Shown here piece by piece: positions 35,359 through 43,382 of a stretch of DNA of 64,000 nt. The notes under the pieces were generated by a model. That model saw only the letters and a program-made list of their open reading frames with translations, was not told the origin of the DNA and made no database searches. Within the stretch, counting starts at the first letter, position 1. Every line of letters begins with the position of its first letter. A program made the position numbers and the translations under genes. This stretch comes from Mucilaginibacter saanensis (GTDB lineage Bacteria; Bacteroidota; Bacteroidia; Sphingobacteriales; Sphingobacteriaceae): contig NZ_JACHBZ010000004.1 of the NCBI RefSeq assembly GCF_014200575.1, positions 62,001-126,000 on the forward strand. The letters run 5' to 3'.

Positions 35359-35784
35359 ATGGACAGGAGAAAATTTATACAACAGTCATGCTCGTTATGC
35401 GTAGCTGTTGGTGCGGGTATGGTGGTGGGCTCATTGTCGTCATGCTCGGTTTTACCCACTTACAAAACATCCATTGCCAATAATAAGGTGACAGTACCTG
35501 TTGCTTTATTTACACAAGGCAATTTTCAGCTAATTCAACCTAAAAACCTGTACTATAACATAGGCTTAAAGAAAGAAGCCGACGGTACTTATACCGCTCT
35601 GCTTTTAAAATGCACCCATGCCGATAACCAGCTTACACCGGCCGGCAATAGCGGTTATAAATGTACGCTGCATGGCAGCACGTTTAATATGGATGGCAAG
35701 GTAACCGCCGGCCCGGCAGAACGCCCCCTGAAAAAATATACAACAGAAGTTATATCAGATCAAATAATTATTCATTTAAGTTAA
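35359..35784 (+). CDS. Exported Rieske [2Fe-2S] protein
   Basis: 141 residues. It begins MDRRKFIQQSCSLCVAVGAG (twin-arginine-like) with a possible lipobox near 27-30 (SLSSCS). Rieske ligands are canonical: C85-T-H87 and C102-T-L-H105 with G-N-S-G-Y before and G-S-T-F-N after. There is no catalytic domain, so this is an electron carrier, not an oxygenase. It is 12 bases after the porin and 7 before imelysin, in one operon. Confidence 0.9.
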   Translation: MDRRKFIQQSCSLCVAVGAGMVVGSLSSCSVLPTYKTSIANNKVTVPVALFTQGNFQLIQPKNLYYNIGLKKEADGTYTALLLKCTHADNQLTPAGNSGYKCTLHGSTFNMDGKVTAGPAERPLKKYTTEVISDQIIIHLS

Positions 35785-35791
35785 TCATCTC

Positions 35792-36868
35792 ATGAAAAAT
35801 ACCATACTTGCTTTATCCTGTATAGCAGTACTGGGCTTAAGCAGCTGCAGTAAAAGCAACAATTCAACACCAACCAATACCGATGGCACTGCTGAGGCAC
35901 AAGTGATCACCGATTTTGTTAACGTGGTTGCTAACCCCAATTATATTGATATTCAAACAAACGCCAGCAAGCTTAATGATGCGGTAAAAACATTAGTGGC
36001 TACACCTACACAGGCAAACCTGCTGGCAACACGCCAGGCCTGGAAAGATACCCGTGCGGCATGGGAATCATGCGAGGGATTTTTATTTGGCCCGGTTGAG
36101 GATAACAGCTATGACCCTACTATGGATGACTGGCCAGTTAACAAAGTTGACCTTGATGCGCTGATTGCAAGTAACAACCCGTTAAGTGTTAGTGATATTA
36201 CAACACTTGAAACTACTTTAAAAGGTTTCCACGCGATTGAATATATTATATTTGGTGTTGGCAGCACAAAAAAAGCTGCGGATATCACCGCTCGCGAAAA
36301 AGTATACCTGACCTCGCTAACCGAAAGTTTATACAATACCACTACCGATTTGCGTAACAGCTGGGATCCTAAAAGCGGCAACTTTAGCAATGACGTACTT
36401 ACAGCAGGCAAGGGCAGCAAAACCTATGCAACCCGCCAGGCATTTTTTACTGTACTTGTTGGTTCCATGACCGCAATTTGCGAAGAAGTGGGTACCGGTA
36501 AAATGCAGGATCCTTATGCAGCCCGTGACTCAACGTTAGATGAGTCGTCATTTTCACACAACTCTACTACCGACTTTAAAAACAACATAACCGGTGTACT
36601 TAACGTGTATCTGTGTAAATATAACGGCGTAAGTGGTTCAACCAGCCTGAGTACATTAGTAGCTGCGAAAAATGCCGCACTTGATAATAAAATTAAGACT
36701 CAGATCAATACGGCCATTGCTTCATTCAGCACCATTACGCTTACTTATGAGAAAGCGATATACGATCAACGTGCCCAGATATTGGCAACACAAGCGGCCA
36801 TTGCTACATTGCAGACTACATTGAATGTTGATTTGCAGGCTTTTATAAAAGCAAATATTAAAGACTAA
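35792..36868 (+). CDS. Imelysin-family lipoprotein
   Basis: 358 residues with a lipobox (LGLSSC, Cys about 19). The imelysin hallmark G-F-H-A-I-E-Y (HxxE) is near 148-154. Also present are TRQAWKDTRAAWESCEGFLF, GPVEDNSYD, ATRQAFFTVLVGSMTAICEE and the helical bundle. Imelysin proteins bind iron or heme and often sit beside a di-heme oxidase, as here. Likely periplasmic or at the outer membrane. A peptidase role (M75) is not supported by the residues I can see. Confidence 0.9.
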   Translation: MKNTILALSCIAVLGLSSCSKSNNSTPTNTDGTAEAQVITDFVNVVANPNYIDIQTNASKLNDAVKTLVATPTQANLLATRQAWKDTRAAWESCEGFLFGPVEDNSYDPTMDDWPVNKVDLDALIASNNPLSVSDITTLETTLKGFHAIEYIIFGVGSTKKAADITAREKVYLTSLTESLYNTTTDLRNSWDPKSGNFSNDVLTAGKGSKTYATRQAFFTVLVGSMTAICEEVGTGKMQDPYAARDSTLDESSFSHNSTTDFKNNITGVLNVYLCKYNGVSGSTSLSTLVAAKNAALDNKIKTQINTAIASFSTITLTYEKAIYDQRAQILATQAAIATLQTTLNVDLQAFIKANIKD

Positions 36869-36876
36869 TTATTAAG

Positions 36877-38250
36877 GTGAAAAAGTTAAAGGTAATAGGC
36901 GTATTAGCACTCTTAGTATTAGTTTTGACTAAATGTCAAAAAGCGGCAGATTTTCCGGCCGATAAATATGACGACCGTTTATCAGGTGGTTTTGCTACAG
37001 TATTTGATATTACTTCACATGCTTTTAGCAACATGTTTCCGGGTATGGCAACTTATGACCAGGAAGTACATGCATTTGGCGATGCAGCTTTTAATAAATC
37101 ATTTGTTACTGCGCCGGCACCAATCAATAGCGGTTTAGGTACTATTTTTAATAATACCTCCTGTATATCATGCCATCATAACGATGGTATTGGTTTGCCC
37201 ACAGCCGGCGAACTGCAATCATCATTACTGGTGAGGATTAGTTTGCCGGGTACCGATGCACATGGAGGGCCGGTGGCTGTACCGGGTTACGGGTTGCAGT
37301 TGCAGGATAAAGCCGTGTTTGGTAAAGTGCCCGAGTGTAAAGTAAACATTACCTACGATTATCAGACTTACAGTTTTGCTGATGGCGAAACCTATAACCT
37401 GAGGGCGCCTACGTATACCTTAACCAATCTTTATACGGCCATATCAGGCAGCTATATGCTGTCGCCGCGTTTGGCGCCGCCTATGTTTGGTTTGGGGTTG
37501 TTGGAGGCTGTTCCTGAAAGCGAAATTGTGGCCTTTGCAGACCCTAATGACGCTAACGGTGATGGGATTAAAGGTAAAGCAAACTATGTTTGGGATGTTA
37601 CTACGCAATCGCGCCAGCTTGGCCGGTTTGGGTGGAAGGCAAATACTGCATCAATACTTACACAGGTTGCCGCCGCTTACAATCAGGACATTGGTATTAC
37701 CAACAGGATATTTCCGGTAGAGAGCAGCTACGGCCAGTCACAATACGATGGTTTAAAGGACGATCCTGAATTACCGGACAGTACCTTAAATGCAGTGAAG
37801 TTTTATGCAACTACCCTTGCTGTACCAGCCCGCCGGGATGTTACTGATGCTGATACCAAAAGGGGCGAACTATTGTTTAAACAGGCTAATTGTGTTGGTT
37901 GCCATAAACAAACCTTAACTACGGGTGTAAATGTGGCGTTTCCACCGTTATCAAACCAGGTGATACATCCTTATACCGATTTACTGGTGCATGATATGGG
38001 GCCTGGACTTGCCGATAACCGTCCTGATTTTGGCGCTGGTCCGCAGGATTGGCGTACCGCATCGCTTTGGGGTATTGGTTTATTCCAGAAGGTTAATAAC
38101 CCTGGCTACTATTTGCATGACGGCCGTGCCCGTACCATTACCGAAGCTATTATGTGGCATGGCGGTGAGGCCGCTGCATCTAAAAACTACTTCGCCAAAC
38201 TGTCAAAGGCCGATAGGGATTCTATGCTTAAATTCCTAAATAGTTTATAG
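36877..38250 (+). CDS. Di-heme oxidoreductase-like cytochrome c
   Basis: 457 residues from a GTG start. A lipoprotein-type signal (VLVLTKCQ) is present. Two c-type heme sites, C96-I-S-C-H100 and C339-V-G-C-H343, sit in the order seen in the di-heme (thiol oxidoreductase) family, with YLHDGRARTITEAIMWHGGE near the end. It should accept or deliver electrons in the periplasm, and it needs the Ccm machinery encoded around it. It is 8 bases after imelysin and is followed by a strong terminator. Confidence 0.92.
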   Translation: MKKLKVIGVLALLVLVLTKCQKAADFPADKYDDRLSGGFATVFDITSHAFSNMFPGMATYDQEVHAFGDAAFNKSFVTAPAPINSGLGTIFNNTSCISCHHNDGIGLPTAGELQSSLLVRISLPGTDAHGGPVAVPGYGLQLQDKAVFGKVPECKVNITYDYQTYSFADGETYNLRAPTYTLTNLYTAISGSYMLSPRLAPPMFGLGLLEAVPESEIVAFADPNDANGDGIKGKANYVWDVTTQSRQLGRFGWKANTASILTQVAAAYNQDIGITNRIFPVESSYGQSQYDGLKDDPELPDSTLNAVKFYATTLAVPARRDVTDADTKRGELLFKQANCVGCHKQTLTTGVNVAFPPLSNQVIHPYTDLLVHDMGPGLADNRPDFGAGPQDWRTASLWGIGLFQKVNNPGYYLHDGRARTITEAIMWHGGEAAASKNYFAKLSKADRDSMLKFLNSL

Positions 38251-38288
38251 CCTAAGTAAGGCTAATAGAATAGCCGATAAAACAGAAA

Positions 38289-38319
38289 AAAAGGGGAGTA
38301 CCAAACGTACTCCCCTTTT
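38289..38319 (+). terminator. Intrinsic terminator of the porin-to-di-heme operon
   Basis: AAAAGGGGAGTAC (38289-38301) pairs with 38307-38319 across a 5-base loop. The stem's own T-run follows, though the site is not perfect. It lies 38 bases after the cytochrome gene stop. Confidence 0.88.
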
Positions 38320-38547
38320 CTTTATGAATTTATCTTTTCCTGCATGAGGTAATAGCGATGGTTTGTGGGAGAAAAGATACAAACTAATTTTAAATCAATA
38401 CGGTTATGCCCAAACTACAAATAGCATATTCAGTAACAAACTGTGTAAAAATGTTATATCAGTAAATAAATACTTTCACAATTCATAAAGCGTTCATAAA
38501 AAATGTGTTTTTTAGTACCTTGAAAATTATTGTAGTATTTTAATTTG

Positions 38548-39738
38548 ATGCGGTCATACTGGATTTACCTGATTATTATTTTATGCCCGTTTATTGCCGT
38601 GGCTCAAAACGCAACTATTACCGGTAAGGTAGTAAACGCAGCTTCCAAGAACCCGGTTCCTAATGCCAGCGTTTTTTTAAGTAATGCAACTTACGGTACA
38701 TCAACCAACGAAACCGGGGCGTTTACACTGGCTGGCGTTAAGCCCGGGCAATATGAACTGGTAGTTACCACGGTAGGATATGAAGACTATTCGCAAACCA
38801 TACAGGTGGGGCGCGATCCAGTAAAGGTAAATATTGAATTAACTCAAAAAGTATTGATGCTGCGCGAAGTGGTGATCAGCAGCGCTGCCGACTGGAAGAA
38901 GAACTATGAACAATTCAGGCGTGATTTTATCGGTACTACCGAAAACTCAAAGCTGTGCAAGGTCATGAACCCGCATATCTTGAACCTGATCTATCACCGT
39001 AATAAACAACAACTGGAGGCATCTGGCGATGAGTTTTTGGTGGTAGAGAACCGCGCGCTGGGTTACCGCACCAAATTTTTGCTCAAAAACTTTGTAAGCG
39101 ATGCCATTGAACATACCATTCAATACGCCGGTAAGGCTCTTTTTGAAGAGTTACCTGGCTCTGTTGAACAAAAAAAGATCTGGAAACTAAAGCGGGAAGA
39201 AGCTTACTATGGTTCGGCACAGCATTTTTACCGGTCTTTATATAAAGACAAGTTAAAGGAAGAAGGTTTTGAGGCACACGATTTTACACGTTTCCTGAAC
39301 CGCGAACGGCCAGAGGAAGGACTTATTCAGCAAAAGATTAAAAGATACAGAGATATAAGCCCTAACCGCGATTCATTGATCAATTGGTACAAGCTGTCAA
39401 ACCTTACCAAATGGAACCGCGAAAACTTGGTGAGGATTCCGTACCAGTCGTTCGAGATATTACGGAAAACGCCCCAGGCAGGCATATACGCCGTTGTTTT
39501 TCCGCATTTGCTATACGTAGTATATAACAAAAAGGAAGAGAAGACAGAGTTTAGGGATGTTTATCGTCCGTTGGATATGGGTAATTTTGAAACGAGTATT
39601 ATTACCCTGTATAACAACTATATTTTGTTTGATATGAACGGCATAGTGATTTCTAATCCAAGTCCGCTTTATGAGGGTACGTGGTCAAAAGCCAAGTTGG
39701 CAGACCTGGTGCCGGTTGATTACGAGCCGGGCGACTAA
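38548..39738 (+). CDS. Exported protein with CarboxypepD_reg-like domain
   Basis: 396 residues from the ATG at 38548; the upstream TTG is less likely. A signal peptide (MRSYWIYLIIILCPFIAVAQ) is followed by a carboxypeptidase-regulatory-like sandwich at about 22-105 (ATITGKVVNAASKNPVPNAS, then ETGAFTLAGVKPGQYELVV and TTVGYEDY). The rest is helical and strand-rich with many Lys/Glu (KKNYEQFRRDFIGTTENSKL). The C-terminal part is uncharacterised. No SusC barrel follows. Likely an outer-membrane-associated or periplasmic protein of unknown role. Confidence 0.75.
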   Translation: MRSYWIYLIIILCPFIAVAQNATITGKVVNAASKNPVPNASVFLSNATYGTSTNETGAFTLAGVKPGQYELVVTTVGYEDYSQTIQVGRDPVKVNIELTQKVLMLREVVISSAADWKKNYEQFRRDFIGTTENSKLCKVMNPHILNLIYHRNKQQLEASGDEFLVVENRALGYRTKFLLKNFVSDAIEHTIQYAGKALFEELPGSVEQKKIWKLKREEAYYGSAQHFYRSLYKDKLKEEGFEAHDFTRFLNRERPEEGLIQQKIKRYRDISPNRDSLINWYKLSNLTKWNRENLVRIPYQSFEILRKTPQAGIYAVVFPHLLYVVYNKKEEKTEFRDVYRPLDMGNFETSIITLYNNYILFDMNGIVISNPSPLYEGTWSKAKLADLVPVDYEPGD

Positions 39739-39861
39739 TTGCTTCATCGGTGGTGTTAGCTCTCAGCATTGGAAATTTATTTTGAAATGTTGTACCACAT
39801 TAACCAATAAAGCGGTGGTGGTAATTAACCAAATAGCTAATGAACAAATGAAGTAAATCAC

Positions 39862-39869
39862 TACCTTTG
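39862..39869 (+). promoter_or_regulatory. TAnnTTTG box upstream of ccmC
   Basis: Perfect TACCTTTG, 13 bases before the ccmC ATG. No TTG is at the usual distance. Confidence 0.45.
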
Positions 39870-39882
39870 TCCATCAATCAAT

Positions 39883-40557
39883 ATGAAATTTATTTATCAA
39901 ACATGGTGGAAAATCATAGCCGTTTTGCTGGTGTTGTCCACCTTTTACACTGGTCTGCTTTTTAAAGCTCCCCGACTGCCCATCATTCACGAAACTATAC
40001 GTAATCTGTACTTTCACGTACCTATGTGGATGGGTATGCTGACGGTATTTGTAGTGTCGGTATATTTTAGCATCAGATATTTAAAGGATGGAAAAGAAGA
40101 AGATGATCTGGCAGCGGTTGAATGTATAAATACCGGCCTGTTATTTTATTCGCTCGGACTATTAACCGGAATGTTATGGGCAAAGTATACCTGGGGAGAG
40201 TTCTGGAGTGGTGATCCCAAACAAAACAGTGCCGCTATCGCCTTCCTGCTGTATTGCGCTTACCTGGTATTGCGTAATTCTATTGATGAGGAGCAGAAAC
40301 GGGCTAAAATATCGGCCATTTACAACATTTTCGCTTTCCCGATAATGATCGTGTTGATATTTATTTTACCAAGGCTTACAGATTCTTTACACCCAGGCAG
40401 CGGTGGCAACCCCGCGTTTGGTAAATATGACCTGGATAACGGGATGAAAATTGCTTTTTACCCTGCAATGCTGGGTTGGAGCTTTATTGCGCTATGGATA
40501 GCCACTGTTCGTTATCGCATACGTTTAATTGAAAATAAGAGGAACGCTATAAATTAA
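39883..40557 (+). CDS. ccmC: Heme exporter / CcsA-family protein CcmC
   Basis: 224 residues with six hydrophobic segments. The Trp-rich heme-handling motif appears as YTWGEFWSGDPKQNSAAIAF near 102-120; the more familiar form has W-x-W-D, but here G replaces the second W. Flanking periplasmic histidines (IIHETIR, NLYFHVPMW) and the DSLHPGS loop are as expected. CcmC loads heme onto CcmE. It is one base from ccmD. Confidence 0.92.
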   Translation: MKFIYQTWWKIIAVLLVLSTFYTGLLFKAPRLPIIHETIRNLYFHVPMWMGMLTVFVVSVYFSIRYLKDGKEEDDLAAVECINTGLLFYSLGLLTGMLWAKYTWGEFWSGDPKQNSAAIAFLLYCAYLVLRNSIDEEQKRAKISAIYNIFAFPIMIVLIFILPRLTDSLHPGSGGNPAFGKYDLDNGMKIAFYPAMLGWSFIALWIATVRYRIRLIENKRNAIN

Positions 40558-40558
40558 T

Positions 40559-40768
40559 ATGAAAAAAATAATCTTTTTATTGTTTTTACTGGTGTGCTGT
40601 ACTGGTGTTTTTGCTCAGCCTGCACAACAGGTTGAAATGGCTGATGCTATGCGCAGCTCAGGCAAAATATATGTGGTGATAGCTACCATCAGCATTATTT
40701 TTGCCGGATTGGCTATTTATCTGTTCTCGATTGATCGCAGATTAAAAAAAATCGAAAAAGAAAAGTAG
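40559..40768 (+). CDS. ccmD: CcmD family protein
   Basis: 69 residues. A signal-like or membrane segment (about 4-19: IFLLFLLVCCTGVFAQ), then a second hydrophobic segment (about 38-57: VVIATISIIFAGLAIYLFSI), ending DRRLKKIEKEK. Size, position right after ccmC and the basic cytoplasmic tail fit CcmD-type proteins that help release heme-loaded CcmE. Bacteroidota CcmD is longer than the classical form. Confidence 0.85.
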   Translation: MKKIIFLLFLLVCCTGVFAQPAQQVEMADAMRSSGKIYVVIATISIIFAGLAIYLFSIDRRLKKIEKEK

Positions 40769-40920
40769 TTCAAAAAATTTATCTATGTGATTTAAACATA
40801 GATTTAGTACTGTTGTTGTAGAGTGTAGCGAGCACACTAACTATAAATTATTTGCGATATTGATAAAAATAGTATCAAATTTGCGTACTTTTTTAAGAGT
40901 TTAATATTTATATAACAACT

Positions 40921-42357
40921 ATGGCTACGAATATTTTAGTTGCTGACCAGGATACCCACTTCTTTGGTGACGTATGTAAAAACTTTGATTATGCAGCACA
41001 ATTCACAAAACATGATGCTGGTTTATTAGATCAGATTAAATCATGTAACAGCGTTTACCGTTTCCGTTTCCCTATTCGCAGGGGTAATGGTTTTGAAGTA
41101 ATTGATGCATGGCGTGTAGAGCATTCTCATCATCAATCGCCAACAAAGGGCGGTATCCGTTACAGCGAAATGGTGAACGAGGATGAAGTGATGGCATTAG
41201 CCGCTTTAATGACCTACAAATGCGCCATTGTGAATGTTCCTTTTGGCGGCGCCAAAGGCGGCATTAAAATTAATCCCAAAAACTACACCGTAGGCGAGTT
41301 GGAGAACATCACCCGCCGCTACACGGTTGAACTGATCAAGAAAAACTTTATTGGCCCCAGTATTGACGTACCTGCACCTGATTATGGATCAGGTGAGCGC
41401 GAAATGAGCTGGATTGCCGACACCTATGCAACTATGAACCCGGGGCAGCTGGATGCTATGGGTGCGGTAACAGGTAAGCCTATTGCCTTACATGGTATAG
41501 CAGGCAGGCGCGAGGCTACGGGCAGGGGTGTGGCAATTGCCATTCGCGAGTGTGTAAGCGTTGGCGAGGATATGCAAAAATTAAACCTGCTGCCCGGATT
41601 AGCTGGTAAAAGGGTTATTGTACAGGGCTTAGGTAACGTAGGCTACTATTCGGCAAAGTTCCTGGCTGAGTTTGGTGCAGTAATTGTTGGTCTGTGCGAG
41701 TTTGAGGGTGCTATTTATAACGAGGACGGGCTTGATGTAGAGGCTGTTTTTCAGCATCGCAAAGCAACAGGATCAATATTAGGTTATGCTGGAGCCAAGC
41801 AGCAATTCCAGAATACGATGGAAGGATTGGAGCAACCATGCGATATTCTTGTTCCTGCGGCTCTGGAAAATCAAATTACGGAAGCTAATATCAGGAATAT
41901 TCAAGCCAAGATCATCGCCGAAGGTGCCAACGGGCCAACCTCACCCGAAGCCGAAGCTATATTTTATGCTAACGGAGGTTTGATCATCCCGGATATGTAT
42001 GCCAATGCCGGTGGTGTAACCGTATCATATTTTGAGTGGTTAAAAAACCTGAGTCACGTAGCTTTTGGCCGTATGAACAGGCGCTTTGAAGAAAACTCCA
42101 ACCTGAACCTGGTGAATATGGTTGAAGGTATAACAGGTACGTCGTTAACACCAATGCAGCGCTCAACCATTATTAAAGGAGCATCAGAACTTGAATTGGT
42201 AAATTCCGGACTGGAAGATACCATGATCCGCTCGTACCACGAAATCAGGGAAACCTACAAAAATAACCCTGAAATTGATACACTGCGTAGTGCAGCAATG
42301 GTAGGCGCCATCAATAAAATAGCAGTATCATACCAAAACTTAGGTATCTGGCCATAA
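40921..42357 (+). CDS. gdhA: Glu/Leu/Phe/Val-type dehydrogenase
   Basis: 478 residues. [47 protein letters not shown] and the Rossmann motif [14 protein letters not shown] are all present, with [13 protein letters not shown] downstream. It should catalyse NAD(P)-linked oxidative deamination of glutamate. The length (478) and the extra C-terminal region are typical of Bacteroidota GdhA. It interrupts the ccm gene order between ccmD and ccmE. Which cofactor is used cannot be read with confidence. Confidence 0.9.
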   Translation: MATNILVADQDTHFFGDVCKNFDYAAQFTKHDAGLLDQIKSCNSVYRFRFPIRRGNGFEVIDAWRVEHSHHQSPTKGGIRYSEMVNEDEVMALAALMTYKCAIVNVPFGGAKGGIKINPKNYTVGELENITRRYTVELIKKNFIGPSIDVPAPDYGSGEREMSWIADTYATMNPGQLDAMGAVTGKPIALHGIAGRREATGRGVAIAIRECVSVGEDMQKLNLLPGLAGKRVIVQGLGNVGYYSAKFLAEFGAVIVGLCEFEGAIYNEDGLDVEAVFQHRKATGSILGYAGAKQQFQNTMEGLEQPCDILVPAALENQITEANIRNIQAKIIAEGANGPTSPEAEAIFYANGGLIIPDMYANAGGVTVSYFEWLKNLSHVAFGRMNRRFEENSNLNLVNMVEGITGTSLTPMQRSTIIKGASELELVNSGLEDTMIRSYHEIRETYKNNPEIDTLRSAAMVGAINKIAVSYQNLGIWP

Positions 42358-42368
42358 AAATTGTCCAA

Positions 42369-42472
42369 TTGTCATCCTGAGCGCAGTGAAGGATCTATTT
42401 GAATATGCATGCTGATGAATAGATTTTCTGCTTAGTTCAAGAAATAGATTCTTCGTTCCTCAGAATGACAAG
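42369..42472. repeat. REP-like palindromic element
   Basis: TTGTCATCCTGAGCGCAGTG at the left and ATAGATTCTTCGTTCCTCAG followed by AATGACAAG at the right form imperfect facing arms, closely matching the element at 16245-16316. Confidence 0.75.
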
Positions 42473-42480
42473 TTTTTTAA

Positions 42481-42513
42481 AAGTGGGGCGGGTTCATTGA
42501 ACCCGCCCCACTT
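42481..42513. terminator. Hairpin after gdhA
   Basis: A perfect 16-bp GC-rich stem (42481-42496 with 42498-42513). The tip is too tight to close fully, so the effective loop is larger. It can terminate gdhA and possibly the minus-strand small gene beyond it. The T-run is short (TTT). Confidence 0.78.
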
Positions 42514-42597
42514 TAACGAAGAAAGATGCAAGTGCTTATTATTGTGGTGATGAAGTGATTGTAATATATATTCCTCAATGAATGCAGGTAGATTACA

Positions 42598-42756
42598 TCA
42601 TTTGAAAAACTTACTTTGTTTCTTTCTCTCTCGTTTATAAATGCCTTTTCCAGGTGTTAAACTATTTTTATCTTCATTTGGTTTAATAGATTGGGCATCA
42701 ACTTGCTGATAAGCAACAGGCACCCATTCTGGCCTGATTATTTTTTCGTTGTTCAT
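42598..42756 (-). CDS. Small basic hypothetical protein
   Basis: 52 residues read from the ATG at 42756: MNNEKIIRPEWVPVAYQQVD, then NSLTPGKGIYKRERKKQSKF. No hydrophobic segment; a Pro/Trp start and a highly basic tail. It fills a 600-base gap otherwise holding only the repeat and hairpin. The lack of a family makes this tentative, but the composition (P-E-W-V-P start, K/R end) recurs in small Sphingobacteriaceae proteins. Confidence 0.4.
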   Translation of the reverse strand: MNNEKIIRPEWVPVAYQQVDAQSIKPNEDKNSLTPGKGIYKRERKKQSKFFK

Positions 42757-42923
42757 GGTACTGTATTTTTATTGGCTGGGCATATTACTCTTGCCCATCA
42801 TTATGCACTTAAATAAGCAGTTTCGTCCTTGATTCTTTTGTCTTTTATCCTTTCTTATCTAATCAAGAATAATTCTAAATAACACTTATGGCTTGTAATA
42901 AACTTTATTAGCTGTACGTTTTG

Positions 42924-42931
42924 TATTTTTG
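42924..42931 (+). promoter_or_regulatory. TAnnTTTG box upstream of ccmE
   Basis: Perfect TATTTTTG, 31 bases before the ccmE ATG. The nearest upstream TTG is too far for a standard promoter. Confidence 0.4.
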
Positions 42932-42962
42932 CAATTCTATTTTATAATATATAAACCGCGAA

Positions 42963-43373
42963 ATGAAAAAAAGTTCAATTTTTGGTCTCGTTGTTATAGC
43001 CATTGCTATAGCGGTTATCATAAGTGTTTATTCAAACTCCAGTACCTATGGTTCTTTTGGCGATGCGCAGAAAACCAGCAGTGAATTACACATTATAGGC
43101 CACCTAAACAAATCAAAAGAGTTGTTTTACGATGCTACCAAAGATGCTAACTACTTTTCGTTTTACATGAAAGATAATAACGGCGAGGAACGTAAAGTTG
43201 TATTTACCGGTACCAAGCCTGAGGATTTTGAGCGTTCAGAGCAATTGGTACTTACAGGTACTATGCAAGGCAACGAGTTTCACGCCTCCAAAATTCTGAT
43301 GAAATGCCCATCAAAATACACGCAGGATAAGTTAGAAGTTACAGAAGTTAAGGCCAAACAGGCCAGTTTATAA
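42963..43373 (+). CDS. ccmE: Cytochrome c maturation protein CcmE, Cys-type
   Basis: 136 residues. An N-terminal membrane anchor (about 6-24) and an OB-fold domain (HIIGHLNKSKELFYDATKDA, then KPEDFERSEQLVLTGTMQG) are followed by FHASKILMKCPSKYTQDK. The heme attachment motif is C115-P-S-K-Y119 (CxxxY) where classical CcmE has HxxxY. A Cys-type CcmE is known from variant System I pathways in archaea and some bacteria that lack CcmH. It is 9 bases from ccmF. Confidence 0.9.
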   Translation: MKKSSIFGLVVIAIAIAVIISVYSNSSTYGSFGDAQKTSSELHIIGHLNKSKELFYDATKDANYFSFYMKDNNGEERKVVFTGTKPEDFERSEQLVLTGTMQGNEFHASKILMKCPSKYTQDKLEVTEVKAKQASL

Positions 43374-43382
43374 ATCAGTTTG

